This document shows positions 30,832-41,600 of a stretch of DNA of 64,000 nucleotides, in pieces (the first letter of the stretch is position 1; each line of letters opens with the position of its first letter). This stretch comes from Branchipolynoe longqiensis. Lineage: Eukaryota; Annelida; Polychaeta; Phyllodocida; Polynoidae. The notes beneath the pieces were generated by a model that was not told the DNA's origin, did no database searches, and saw only the letters and a list, made by a program, of their open reading frames with translations. The DNA is taken from contig CM059191.1 in the NCBI GenBank assembly GCA_030323885.1, positions 104,332,292-104,396,291 on the forward strand, read 5' to 3'. The translations under genes were made by a program, and so were the position numbers.

Positions 30832-31104
30832 ATAAACAAGTTATGAAGTCATTTTCGTGATATAGCGAATCAATGCGAAGCGGGGTATATCTGTATAATC
30901 CCTGCATGCACAAATAGTTAATAGTCAAATAGTTAACGCACATTTCCACTTGAAACTGACTGGGTATTGTGACCGTGGTTGCTGCAGGCTACTAATCAGG
31001 CTAAGCGCATGATTTATATGCTAGCATTCAGTGCAGGCTTCATGCCCTGAGGCTGGTAAACAATGAAATATGCCTGGTGTTCGGTTAGGTATATACCTGT
31101 ATTC

Positions 31105-31432
31105 AGTTTGTTGGAGTTATACATCCTGGCAACATCTAAGGTCATATCACGAGGGGTACCGACTTGTGACACTGCGCACTCATGTCGACTTAATAGTGTT
31201 GCCCCACTGTGAAATCAGGCTGCCGGCACCATGGTCCGATATCTCACAAGTCACATTATCCTGACACTGAGCTAACCAGTCCTTGTCCTATTCTAATTAA
31301 TGACAAGTGCCAGGCTAGGAAGCGACAAGCGGTCGAGCCAACCAATGTCAAAATTATGTCATTGGTTTGACTCGACTGTAAACAGAACTCCCGATCTCCC
31401 GTGCTTTACGTATTCTGCCATCACGCCCGTTA
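31105..31432 (-). mobile_element. SINE-A, near full-length, minus strand
   Basis: Read on the minus strand it has a head near 31430, then the 'gtcgcttcctagcctggcac' body, and the tail with the 'gaccttagatgttgccagga' motif (seen here as 'catcctggcaacatctaagg'). An extra 'attgacattggttggctcga'-type duplication lies near the head. Confidence 0.82.
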
Positions 31433-31512
31433 ACCGTCTTTAGAGATCAAGTCATTGTTTTGAGTTTATTCGTTCCCCTTTGTACTGTAGGTGGTTTTAG
31501 ACATACAATAAT

Positions 31513-31864
31513 CAGGGATGTGAAATTTCCGATTTTCGCCGGATTTCCGATTTCTCCTTGGCCACAAGGGTCATTTCTAAGATTTGTTAAATCAGATGTA
31601 AAATAAAACTGGAGGGGCGTGGGTATGGATGTGGTAGTAAAAAGATATTTTCCCCAAGAAAGACTGTTCAGCTCCAGCAAAGCAGTACTAGATTGTCTTA
31701 AAATGGCCCTGAAATTGCACCAAATTGAAAATTTTCTTTGTGGGGGGGGGGGGGGGGGGAAGCTCACAGTGCCCCCATACCCCCAACTGCATGTCACTCA
31801 CTTCACTCATAAATATAGATGACACTTTTCAGACTTTTTTTTCCATAAGCTACTCTCATCCCTG
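31513..31864. mobile_element. MITE-6 copy 2 (6-bp TSD AATAAT)
   Basis: CAGGGATG at the left and CATCCCTG at the right are flanked by AATAAT at 31507-31512 and 31865-31870. The interior has 'ggatttccgatttctccttg' near the left end and a G18 run at about 31741-31759. It is more diverged than copies 1 and 3. Confidence 0.85.
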
Positions 31865-31870
31865 AATAAT

Positions 31871-33320
31871 AGAATGAAATTAAAAGATAATTAAAGGCGA
31901 GTATTCTGAACTATTGCTAAGTACTGGGACATAGCAGATCCCAACTCAGGCTCCGGGCCTTGCTATTGTTCCAGAAAACTGATGCAGTGTACATGCTCAC
32001 GGTGGTGGTGGTGTGTGTGGGGGTGGGGGGTACTGGAGGAGCAGCAGTGAGTCTTGCTGCCTGCACACCGGAGGTGTGTGCTTACTAATTAGGTCAGGGT
32101 GTAGGTGACCAGAGCACTCGGCAAGTGTCAAGTGGTGGCAATAGGTGAACATATGTATACAGAAAGTCATATTTTATTTAGTAAAATATTTGCTTGGGAA
32201 GTTTCATTGCAATGTACATAGAATCAAATGTATGACAAGGGCAGTTCAAGATTAATCTTTGGATGTATGTGGTTATAGGTGAAAATTGATTGTGGGAAGG
32301 GGAGGAGCACTGGTGACGCCGGGACTGCCTAGTTTCAATCTTGATAGATCAGCGGATACAAACCGGACTCATAGGACCACCACCTCCTAATTTGTGGTGT
32401 GTAAGCTGATGTTGGGACTGCCTAGTTTCATTCCTGATAGACCAGTGGATACAAAGGGGACTGGGAGGAGCGCCAACCCCCCCAACTTGCGGTGTGTAGG
32501 CTGACTGCAGTTTCATTCTTGATAGACCAGCGGATACAAACTAAACTAGGAATATCTGTATCATGTTAAGATAAATGGGGCTCGTGTGGGATGGGCGTGC
32601 CTAGGTCCTCTGTTCAAGTAGGTGCTGTTTGACTTTATTCTAGACATCCACCTTTAAAAAATCCGGTGCTGATATATTTGAAGGACAATTCATGGGGGCC
32701 ACATCCGAAACACTTGTGCATTTGTATGTGAAGTTGCATTGCACCACTTATTTCGGGAAACATGAAATACCTTTTGTGTGTGTATTCTGAAGCTAATACA
32801 CAGATTTCCGTGACGCATGCGCAGGGCATAATCCAGACTGAACTTGTGTGTCAGAGAATCTGTGGAGAGGCAATTGAGACTGTTAACACTGGCTTCATAT
32901 TGAGCAACTGACTTTTCGGCACAAATGTGGATTTATAGAGAAAACATACGTACCATTTAAAAAAATTATTTTTGATAATTATAGCTGTATCCGATTGATT
33001 GATTGATAAGCTTGATCTTCAGTGTAAAACAACACAGTGACACACCGTCGACCCACAACACGAGTGTCGTTGCCTATCACCAGGTGTTGTACTAGTTGCA
33101 AAAATTGTGTATTCCAAAGTTTAATATGGTGGAATAAGTGGAAGATTCCTTACCCAGTCGGCCATGGGTCTAAGTAATTAGTGGCTGCATCTAGAGGGAT
33201 TTGTTTGGAACTGGGCCAGATGTGGGTAGCTGGTCTGCGGTCTACACTGTGTGCACTGTGTAGCCAGTATTATTTAGGTGGTACATAGCGAGCTCAAAAC
33301 ATTGTCCGTCCCTATTTCTG
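31871..33320 (+). repeat. Intergenic with a ~90-100-bp triplicated unit
   Basis: At 32320-32550 three units share 'gggactgcctagtttcattc' and 'ttgatagaccagcggataca'. The rest is unremarkable, including a gttgattgattgataag run near 32993. Confidence 0.65.
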
Positions 33321-33392
33321 AGATGGGCGAATCGGTAAGAGCGCCGACTGGAATGTGGTAGGTTCGAAACCCGACTGAGTCAAATCAATAAT

Positions 33393-33588
33393 ATTGTAGT
33401 AGTCTGCACTAACCTCTCATGCAAGGAGCTACATAGACGGGTAGGCGTGGGTAGTATGGTGATATCAGGGAGCCTGTGTGGTGTAATGGTTTAAGGTTAG
33501 GACACTGATCCAGAATGCAATGAGATGTGGGTTCGAGTCCTGCTCTAGGCGCACTATTTCCCATTTTCATCACCCCCACGACAATATA
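33393..33588 (+). mobile_element. SINE-D, nested copy 1
   Basis: It starts 'tgtagtagtctgcactaacc', has 'tgtaatggtttaaggttagg' (a 9-base insertion in the A-box area) and the box 'gggttcgagtcctgctctag', and ends 'cccccacgaca'. An 'atat' lies on both sides. Confidence 0.82.
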
Positions 33589-33632
33589 CTAAATTGATAC
33601 TAGTCACGACCTAGCCTGGTGATAAGATATAA

Positions 33633-33842
33633 TAACGTACTAGTCTGCACCGCCCTCTCTTTGTTTAACGAACCCCAGCACAAAAAGTATTGCCCTCTCA
33701 GGCGAGGAGCCGCATAGATAGGTAGGTGTGAATAGGGTGATTCAGATTGCATCAGGGAGCCTAGGTAGTGAAATGGTTAGCACGTTGGCCCTGGAATGGC
33801 AAGAAGTGTGTTTGAATTTCCCATTTTCGTCACCCCCATGAC
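33633..33842 (+). mobile_element. SINE-D, nested copy 2
   Basis: It starts 'gtactagtctgcaccgccct', contains an extra 'ctttgtttaacgaacccc' segment, then 'gaaatggttagcacgttgg' and the end 'cacccccatgacaat'. The B box is degraded. Confidence 0.78.
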
Positions 33843-34020
33843 AATAGGATAGTGCAAGGTCTGGTTTGCTCAGTATCAGGATAATGTGACTGAGTGGAAT
33901 ATCGATTGACGGTGCTGGCATTCATGTCTGCCTGTGGGGGAGCACTGTAAAAACCACCATGAGTGTACCTGTCTTGATATAACCTTAGATCTTGCTAGGG
34001 AAAAAACCTCAACAAACAAA

Positions 34021-34850
34021 GCCTATTTCTGAGAAACGTCATGTGTGGTTGTTTTTTTTACTACCACGCTGACCTCTTTGTTTGAATAACAGTTATTGAG
34101 CCATACAAGTGAGCACAAACAAGTGGGCATAAACAAAAAAGTATGGGCAAAACAGAAAACGCATATGATGCCATTCTGTCTCCAGTGACTCTTCCAGCAA
34201 ATAAATGCATGAGCAAAACAGAAACCATGCGGTGACATAATTGTGCATCCTATCGCTCTTCAAACACAAGTTTGCTAAGAGTGTATACATTGTCGCAATG
34301 CAGAACTGGTTACTCAGTCCATCAGCCGGCACTGCCAATTCTCTCTCCGCACCATCCCTTTATGACCAGATAAGCAAATCCTGGTAGTCATATAGTGTGA
34401 TGAAATGAACAGGTTAAATGCCATTCTTGTGGCTACCTGATTGACTATTTCATATGGTTAACACTTGCATTACTATAATAGTTTAATATTTTGGCATTGC
34501 AATGGAAAAATACTTTGACAATAAATCAGAATTATTATATTCCAGTGTTTAAGAACTAACCGAGTGCACATGGGTTTGGCTTTTCATGTCTTTAAGATTA
34601 CTTTTAGTACCGTAATGAGGTGTGTTTGCAATATTGTCGAATATTGACTCCTTGAAGAAGGTCCATCGACAAAGCTAGCAGATCTTGTAATCCTTGATAC
34701 AATGTGCGTCACTATGGTAGGTTTATCTTCGCACATCATTGTGTTAATAAAGTGGCCATAAATTATAGTTTTCCTTGCAGATATATTCGTATTATTACCT
34801 ATACATTTGATCAAATACAAGATATGCGAGTTATGTTTGAATGCAACTAT
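34021..34850 (+). other. Intergenic, no recognised feature
   Basis: AT-rich sequence with repeated 'gggca(a/t)aa(a)cagaaa' words at 34130-34230. Minus-strand frames here are Cys/Phe-rich by composition only. Confidence 0.5.
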
Positions 34851-35177
34851 ACCAGACGGGATGATTTAGAGCGTCCGTCTCCTGCGTTGGTAGATCGTGG
34901 GTTCGAACCCTGGTCGAGTCAGACCAATGACTTAGAAATTGATACTTGTCGCTTCCTAGCCCGGCACTCGCCATTATTAGGATAGGGCAAGGACTGGTTG
35001 GCTCAGTGTCAGGATAATGTGACTGAGTGTGATATCAGGTAATTGTGCTGATGGCCGGGTCTTCCAGTTGGGCAGCACTATTATAAAGTTGCCATGAGTG
35101 CGCACTGCCACAAGTCGGTACCCATCCTGATATGACCTTAGATGTTGCTAGGACGTAAAACAGCAAACAAACAAATC
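34851..35177 (+). mobile_element. SINE-A, full-length
   Basis: The head 'gacgggatgatttagagcgt' and box 'gtgggttcgaaccctggtcg' are followed by the full body and the tail 'gaccttagatgttgctagga' ending in a CAAA run. It lies about 220 bases upstream of the first coding exon of the Brat-like gene. Confidence 0.92.
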
Positions 35178-35401
35178 GAATGCAACTTTCAGCCAAGCAG
35201 TCAGCAGGGTTTCCGCCATAAAATAATTTGCGGGTATGCAGAATGAAGAAGCTTGTAAAAAAAATTGAATCAACAATTTGAGGGTACAGAGTCATTCCCT
35301 CAGAATATTTAGTGGTACAGAATGTTACCCTCTGACAAAAACCCATGTTAGGTGTGTGGAAGATGGCCTTTAATTACCCAGATCTTTGTCTTTTCCTCCA
35401 G

Positions 35402-35638
35402 CATCTACAACTTGAGAGCCTAACCATCAGTGGGATGGCCGAGTCGCCGGTGCCGTCGGGGGGCAGCTCGCTGGCCGACTCCCGGGAGGGGTCGCCGGTG
35501 CTGTCCGACTGTGCCGAGATGGACAGGGTGGTGCTGGAGCCGGTCGAGCACGCCTGCGGGCTATGCAGTGAGCGTCTGCAACAGCCGCGTGTACTGTCGT
35601 GTCTGCACGTCTTCTGTACCCGCTGCCTTGAGAAACAG
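35402..35638 (+). CDS. brat: Brat-like exon 1: 5' UTR end, start codon and first part of RING
   Basis: The acceptor cttttcctccag (ending 35401) shows the exon is internal and an upstream leader exon exists. The ATG at 35435 is the first in this frame after the acceptor; the frame upstream of it would need intron sequence. Residues 1-68: MAESPVPSGGSS, then the RING ligands in HACGLCSERLQQP and VLSCLHVFCTRCLEKQ. The donor is CAG|GTAGCT. Confidence 0.88.
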
Positions 35639-38600
35639 GTAGCTTGTCCTTCGGCGTCTGTGTGTGAAACAGGTATCGTGTTGTGCTTCACCTGTCTGTA
35701 AAACAAGTCGCTTAGGCCTTTAAACACACTTTTTGATGTTTGCGGTTTCCGACCGACCTTCTTAGATAGAACACCCCCCACTGGGATTTTTTTTCCCGCT
35801 GTAAGAAAATAAAAAGTACCAACATAACCCTACCTACCAACTCCAAAAAGAATTGCCATGCAACCGGAAACATCAATGTTTTTCTTTTTGGTTTTATTGT
35901 GCTTCACATGTCAAAACGGTACTTCAAAACTCTAATCGTGGCATACAGCAGATCTGTTTGAACATAAGCAAAAACAAAAATAGGCACTGGGGAACAGCTG
36001 TGGTCTGTGGGTGTGTGTGTGTGTGTGTATTCGCATAACCACATATACCGTTTTTATTTTGGGGCAATTCATCACTGGCATATACTATTAATAGTAACAA
36101 TTATATTGGGTGCGTAATAATTACTAGTGCAACAATGTATTAATAAATTGGAAATGGTTGACTATTAATAGTAACAATTATATTGGGTGCGTAATAATTA
36201 CTACTGCAACAATGAATGAAGTGGAAATGGTTGACTTAATAGTAACAATTATATTGGGTGCGTAATAATTACTAGTGCAACAATGTATTAATAAATTGGA
36301 AATGGTTGATGTCTGCAAACCTCACTAAATAATCTGGTATTTAGTAGTACCTGTCTTCAGTGCCGTCCTGATATGACCTGTTGCCAGGACGTAAAACGCC
36401 AACAACCAACCATCTCCCTACTCTGCTCCACAGGTGGAGGAGGAAGAGGAGTCTGGAAATGCAGAGCATGAATTGGGGCCTGCGCTGCCGGCGTCTCCAG
36501 CCGGCACAATCGTGTGTTCGGTGTGCAAGCAGGAGACGAAGCTGCATGGTAAGGGGGTCGAAGACCTGCCCGTGGACATCGTGCTCGCCACCATGCTCGA
36601 CAAGGACAGCGGCAAGGAGGTGGAGATCATCTGCACCAGCTGCAAGGCCCGCGAGAACGCAGTGGCACGCTGCTCCGACTGTGCCAACTTCCTGTGTCCG
36701 GCCTGCGTAACCGCTCACCAGTACATGCGGTGTTTCGAGAACCACAAGGTGAATAGGAGCTGTTTGATTAAACCTTTATAGTTGCATAGTTTGATGGGTT
36801 TGGGGGAGAGGGACGTAGCTTATGCGGTAGAGTGTCCACCTGTGACAGTGTCGGTCATCCTATCGATCCTGCTCAGTGGACCCATTTGCAGTTTGGGCTA
36901 TTTTCCATTCCAACCAGTGGTCCACAACTGGTTAATCAAAAGCTGTGGTATGTGCTGTCCTGTCTGTGGGAAAGTGCATATGGGTCACTCTACTAAAAAC
37001 TGGTCAGCATGGGGTGGGATTTTAAAACATCAATCAAAAAAATGTCTTGGTTATTTTTTTCCTTATACTATTCATGTTCAGATTTGATGTAAGAAATAAG
37101 GGATAAAATAAACCACATGCAACTTTGGTCTTTTCAGTTATGAGGTGTTTTTGCACCCCAAAAAAAAACCCCATTTTACAATCAGGCATTTGTAACATGA
37201 CATATGAGACATGGTTTGATCCTTACAAACAGCTTGTATTGCATTGATATATCAAACAGAACAGTTCCCAAATCAAAAAGGAAGTATTTATTAACATGTA
37301 TGCACGCTTAAATTAAAAAAAAAATGATTTGATGTCTTCAGAAATAACATTACAAATTTCCGTCACAGATGTAACCAGTGGTGTCTCGATGAAACACAAA
37401 TATTGTACACTAATTATTCAGTGAATAAAGCATGGCTGGGAATTACTTTCTTTAAAAAAAAATCAATATAAGCACTACAAATTTCTGTATATTATGCTAT
37501 GATTAATATGCTTCTCAGTATGAAATTATTTAATTCTGCTTAGATTTTTATTAAGCAGACTGTGTGGTATCCTAAACATGTGTTACATCTGAGCAACACA
37601 TGTTATACTGCCATAAGACATAGCTTAATCATGGACTAATCCGTTATGTTTTATCTCATCAATTTATATTTTACATAGATGTAAAGGGGAGATTCCCAGC
37701 TTACATTTGAAATCAAAAAAATTAAATATTAGATTTTAACTCTCCATCTGACACTTCTGGCCAGTTTTCAGGAGAGTGACCCATAAAAAAGACCCAATGC
37801 TGCTTATCGGAAAGAGTAGCCTATGTGGTGGCAGGAGGTTTTCTCAAAGGCAATGTCAGAATGACCCTATGTTTGACGTCCAATAGCCGATGATGAAAAT
37901 CAATGTGCTTTAGAGGTGTTGTTAAATATAACAAACTTTAGTTCGTTGGTTTTGAGTTTCTGTGATATTTTTTAGGTGTATGTTTGTTGGATCATTATAA
38001 TGTGCCTTTGTTGGAATTAACTTATTTGAACCGCTTGGTGCCGTTGCGCCTGCAGGTTGATTTCCGTGTTTGCCAGAGACCACTTTCATCCCTGTTTATA
38101 AGCTGTCCTGACTGGTATTTTAACCTCTGGTAACCAGACGGGATGGCCGAATGAGTTAGAGCGTCTGTCTCCCGTGTTGGTAGGTCGTGGGTTCGAACCA
38201 TGGTCGAGTCAAACCAATGACTTAAAAATTGATACTTGTTGCTTCCTAGCCTGGTGCTCTGCATTATTAGGATCGGGCAAGGACTGGTTGGCTCAAGTGT
38301 CAGGATAATGTGACTGAGTGGGATACCAGGTCATGGTGCTGGTGGCCTGGTCTTCCAGTGGGGCAGCACTATAAAGTCACCATGAGTGCGCACTGTCACA
38401 AGTCAGTCCCTGTCCTGATATGACCTTAGATGTTGCTAGGACAAAACAACAAACAAACAAGCAAAAAACACCACGGTAGTTCCTGGTAGCGTAATAGAAG
38501 CAATCTTTTAAAGGCAGTCATTGGAATTGCTAATGAAACTAGCGCACCACCGCCAATGGATTCACCACGGAAATCCTATTGAAGATTTGCTTGTGACGTA

Positions 38601-41600
38601 GGCATCACACTACTCCTGCATCGTGGTTGGATATAAGCGGTTCCTTCTACTATCTAGTGTTTGTGAATGTAAATAAAACAAAAATCGCAAATCTATTCAC
38701 TGCTACGATCTAATTCTGTTATTTAGAACCATGAATATTCACTCGGGGGTTGAAATAATGTTATTTGGGAGTATAACTTAGTCAATAAGTGAAATTTAGT
38801 CAAATTATACCCAAAATCCAAGCGATATCAAGGCCACTTCCACATTGGCAGCGTTATTGCTATTGTTGCTGTACTTTCACTCAGATTTTGGGTTTAATTT
38901 GATTAGAATTTCACTCGTAAGTTATGCTTCTAAATACCATTATTTCAACCCTCCAGTGAATATTCATGATTCTAAATAATATAATTAGATCGGAGTAGTG
39001 ACTATAAACACTCTTGATACTAAAGGAAACTGCTTTTATCCAACCATGATGGCTGACTAGGCACTGGTCATGTGGTGCTAATCGTTTGACGCAAATCCTC
39101 AATTTCGTCCAATATGTTGTTTCCTCGCCATAGCATTGACCTATATACAGCTGTCTATGATAGCAACATAGAACATGCTGTGCAAAACTACTTTTAAAAG
39201 TGAATGTAGTTTACTGTACAAATATGGGCAATTAGTCAGGTTTTTTTTCTTCTTTCTTTGATGAGCTCGTAAGTGTCCTTCGAAATCGAATGATGTAAAT
39301 TTAATGTCATCACCTCACTAGCTGGTTGGTTGGTGGGGTCCTGGTAACATCTATGGTCATATCAGAACAAGTACTGACTTGTGGCAGACTTTAGGTGGTG
39401 ACCTTATAGTGCTGCCCCACTGGCAGACCAGGCTGTCAGTGCCAAGACCTGATATCCCACTCAGTCAAATTATCCTGACCCTTTGCCAATCAGTCCTTGC
39501 CCTATCCTAATAATGCCGAGCACCAGGCTAGGAAGCAGCAACTATCAATTTGTACGTCATTGGTTTGACTCGACCAAGGTTCGGACCAATGCTTTCGAAT
39601 CCCAGTCTACCAAAATGGGTTACAGGTGCTAACTCATTCGGTCATCCCGTATGGTGACCTCACTATCAGGGGCCCTTTAAACGGTGAGACAATTAAACCG
39701 TAGTATGACATGTACAACTTAGTTTAAACAGTTGATGGATAGAGAAATGTCATGTGACATAAAAAGCTACGATGAGTCTTGAGAACGGATTTATAACCGT
39801 CCTAATGACCTTAGATGTTGCTAGGATGTAAAACAACAAACAAACAACAAAACTTATTTAAAGAGTACCCTGGCCGAATCAGTAGAGCGTAGGTTTCCCG
39901 TGCGAACGGTCGGGAGTTCAATTGCCGGTCGAGTCAAACCAGTGACTTATAAAATTGGTACTTGTCACTACTTAGTCTGGCACTGTGCATTAATAGATTC
40001 GTGCATGGTCTAGTTAGCTCAGTGTCAGGATAATTGACTGAGATATGCGTGTGCATTGTCCTGATATGACGATAGATGTTGCTGGGGCGTAAATCACAAA
40101 CAATCTAGCAGCCTATTCAATAATGTGCTGTGGTGGGGTATGTAGGTTGGGGGGGGGGGGTGCTGATTAGGTGAAAGGCTAAGTAGAGGCAGAAAGCTTC
40201 CATAATGTGCTTTTGTGTTTGCTAGGAGAATTGCAGGGAAATTATGTTAAAGTTTGGGTGTGGCTTCTGTTAAGAGGTTTTGCAGCAACTGCTTGGAGAC
40301 TTCAGCTTGGGGTAGCCTGATCTCCAAGTGGGGCAGCACTATAAAGTCGCCATGACTGCGCACTGTTACAAGTCGGTACCGGTCCTAATATAACCTCAGA
40401 TGTTGCCAGGACTTAAAACTCCAACAACCAGCCAAATGTTCAGATTGGGGACTGGATGCAGTGGCCGAATCGGTAGAGCGCAGACTTCCCATTCGGAAGG
40501 TCAGGAGTTCGAAACCTGGTCGAGTCAAACCAATGGCCTACAAAGTTGATACTCGTCGTTCCTTAGCCTGGTGCTCGGCATTACTTACTCACTGGGACCA
40601 TTTTACTAATGCTAACTGAGGTGTAGCTTCAGTCAGATCTCACCCGCAGGTGAAATCTTGGCGGTTCTCCCACCAATAATAAATTCTTTTACTTTTATCT
40701 AGAATTTTATAATTGATTGTATGCTTTTACATTATATGTAAAAGTGATGGTTGAACACAAAACAAACAATTCCCGCCATGAATATGGCCTATGCTGCTGA
40801 CACTGTGTAAAGAAACCATCAATCAATCCATCAGTCCACCAATGGCTGAATCGAGATGTAGTGGAGTAATTTGAAGTCAAGTTGCTGGTTTAGGTATGGT
40901 TTATGTGACCTGCTTCAGTTGTGCAGTTTCATTTTGATGGTGGCTTTTGTTGCTAGGATATGACGACGCCTCATCACTCACGCGGTCCTTCATCATTAGC
41001 TGACATCTGTACTTATAAGCGTGGCTAAATAGCCTGGGTGGTCGTACTGTGTCTGTGCATAAAGGTGCCTGGGTTGGTTCTTGGAGTTTTATGTCCTGGC
41101 AACATCTAAGGTCATATCAGGACAGGTACCTACTTGTGACGGTGCACACTTATGGTGACTTTATAGTGCTGTCCCAATGGGAGACCAGGCTGCCTGCACC
41201 ATGACCTGATATTGCACTCAGTCACATTATTCTGACACTGAGCCAACCAGTCCTTGTCCTATCGTAATAATGGCGAGCACCTGGCTAGGAAGTGACAAGT
41301 ATCAATTTTTTAAGTCATTGGTGGGAGCATGGGTGTTGGTGGTACTGCCTGTGTGCGCGTGCGTGCGTGGCCAAACCTGTGTGCCTGTGGCTAAACATGT
41401 GCTCGTGGTACTGCTTTTTGTGTGTGGGTGTGTGTGTGTGTGTATGGTGTAAAATGTCTCCAATTTTAATCACATCATCATACAGTGTGTGCCTGTGCTC
41501 GTGGCACTGCGGGTGTATGTGTGTGCTTGTGGCTAAACCTGTGTGTGTGTGTGCCTGTGCCTAAACCTGTGCTCGTGGAACTGTTTGTATATGTGTGTGC

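Larger units (their letters stand above)
33325..34020 (+). mobile_element. SINE-A split by two SINE-D insertions
   Basis: SINE-A head 33325-33388 ('gatgggcgaatcggtaagag'), middle 33589-33630 ('ctagcctggtgataag') and end 33843-34015 ('aggatagtgcaaggtctgg' to 'gatcttgctaggg') are in order. They are separated by SINE-D copies at 33393-33588 and 33633-33842. So SINE-D was active after this SINE-A copy landed. Confidence 0.85.

Noticed and set aside
32811..32824. NRF1-like site 'gacgcatgcgcag' as a promoter
   Set aside because: No YY1 or other core element, CpG cluster or splice donor lies next to it; a single short motif is not enough.
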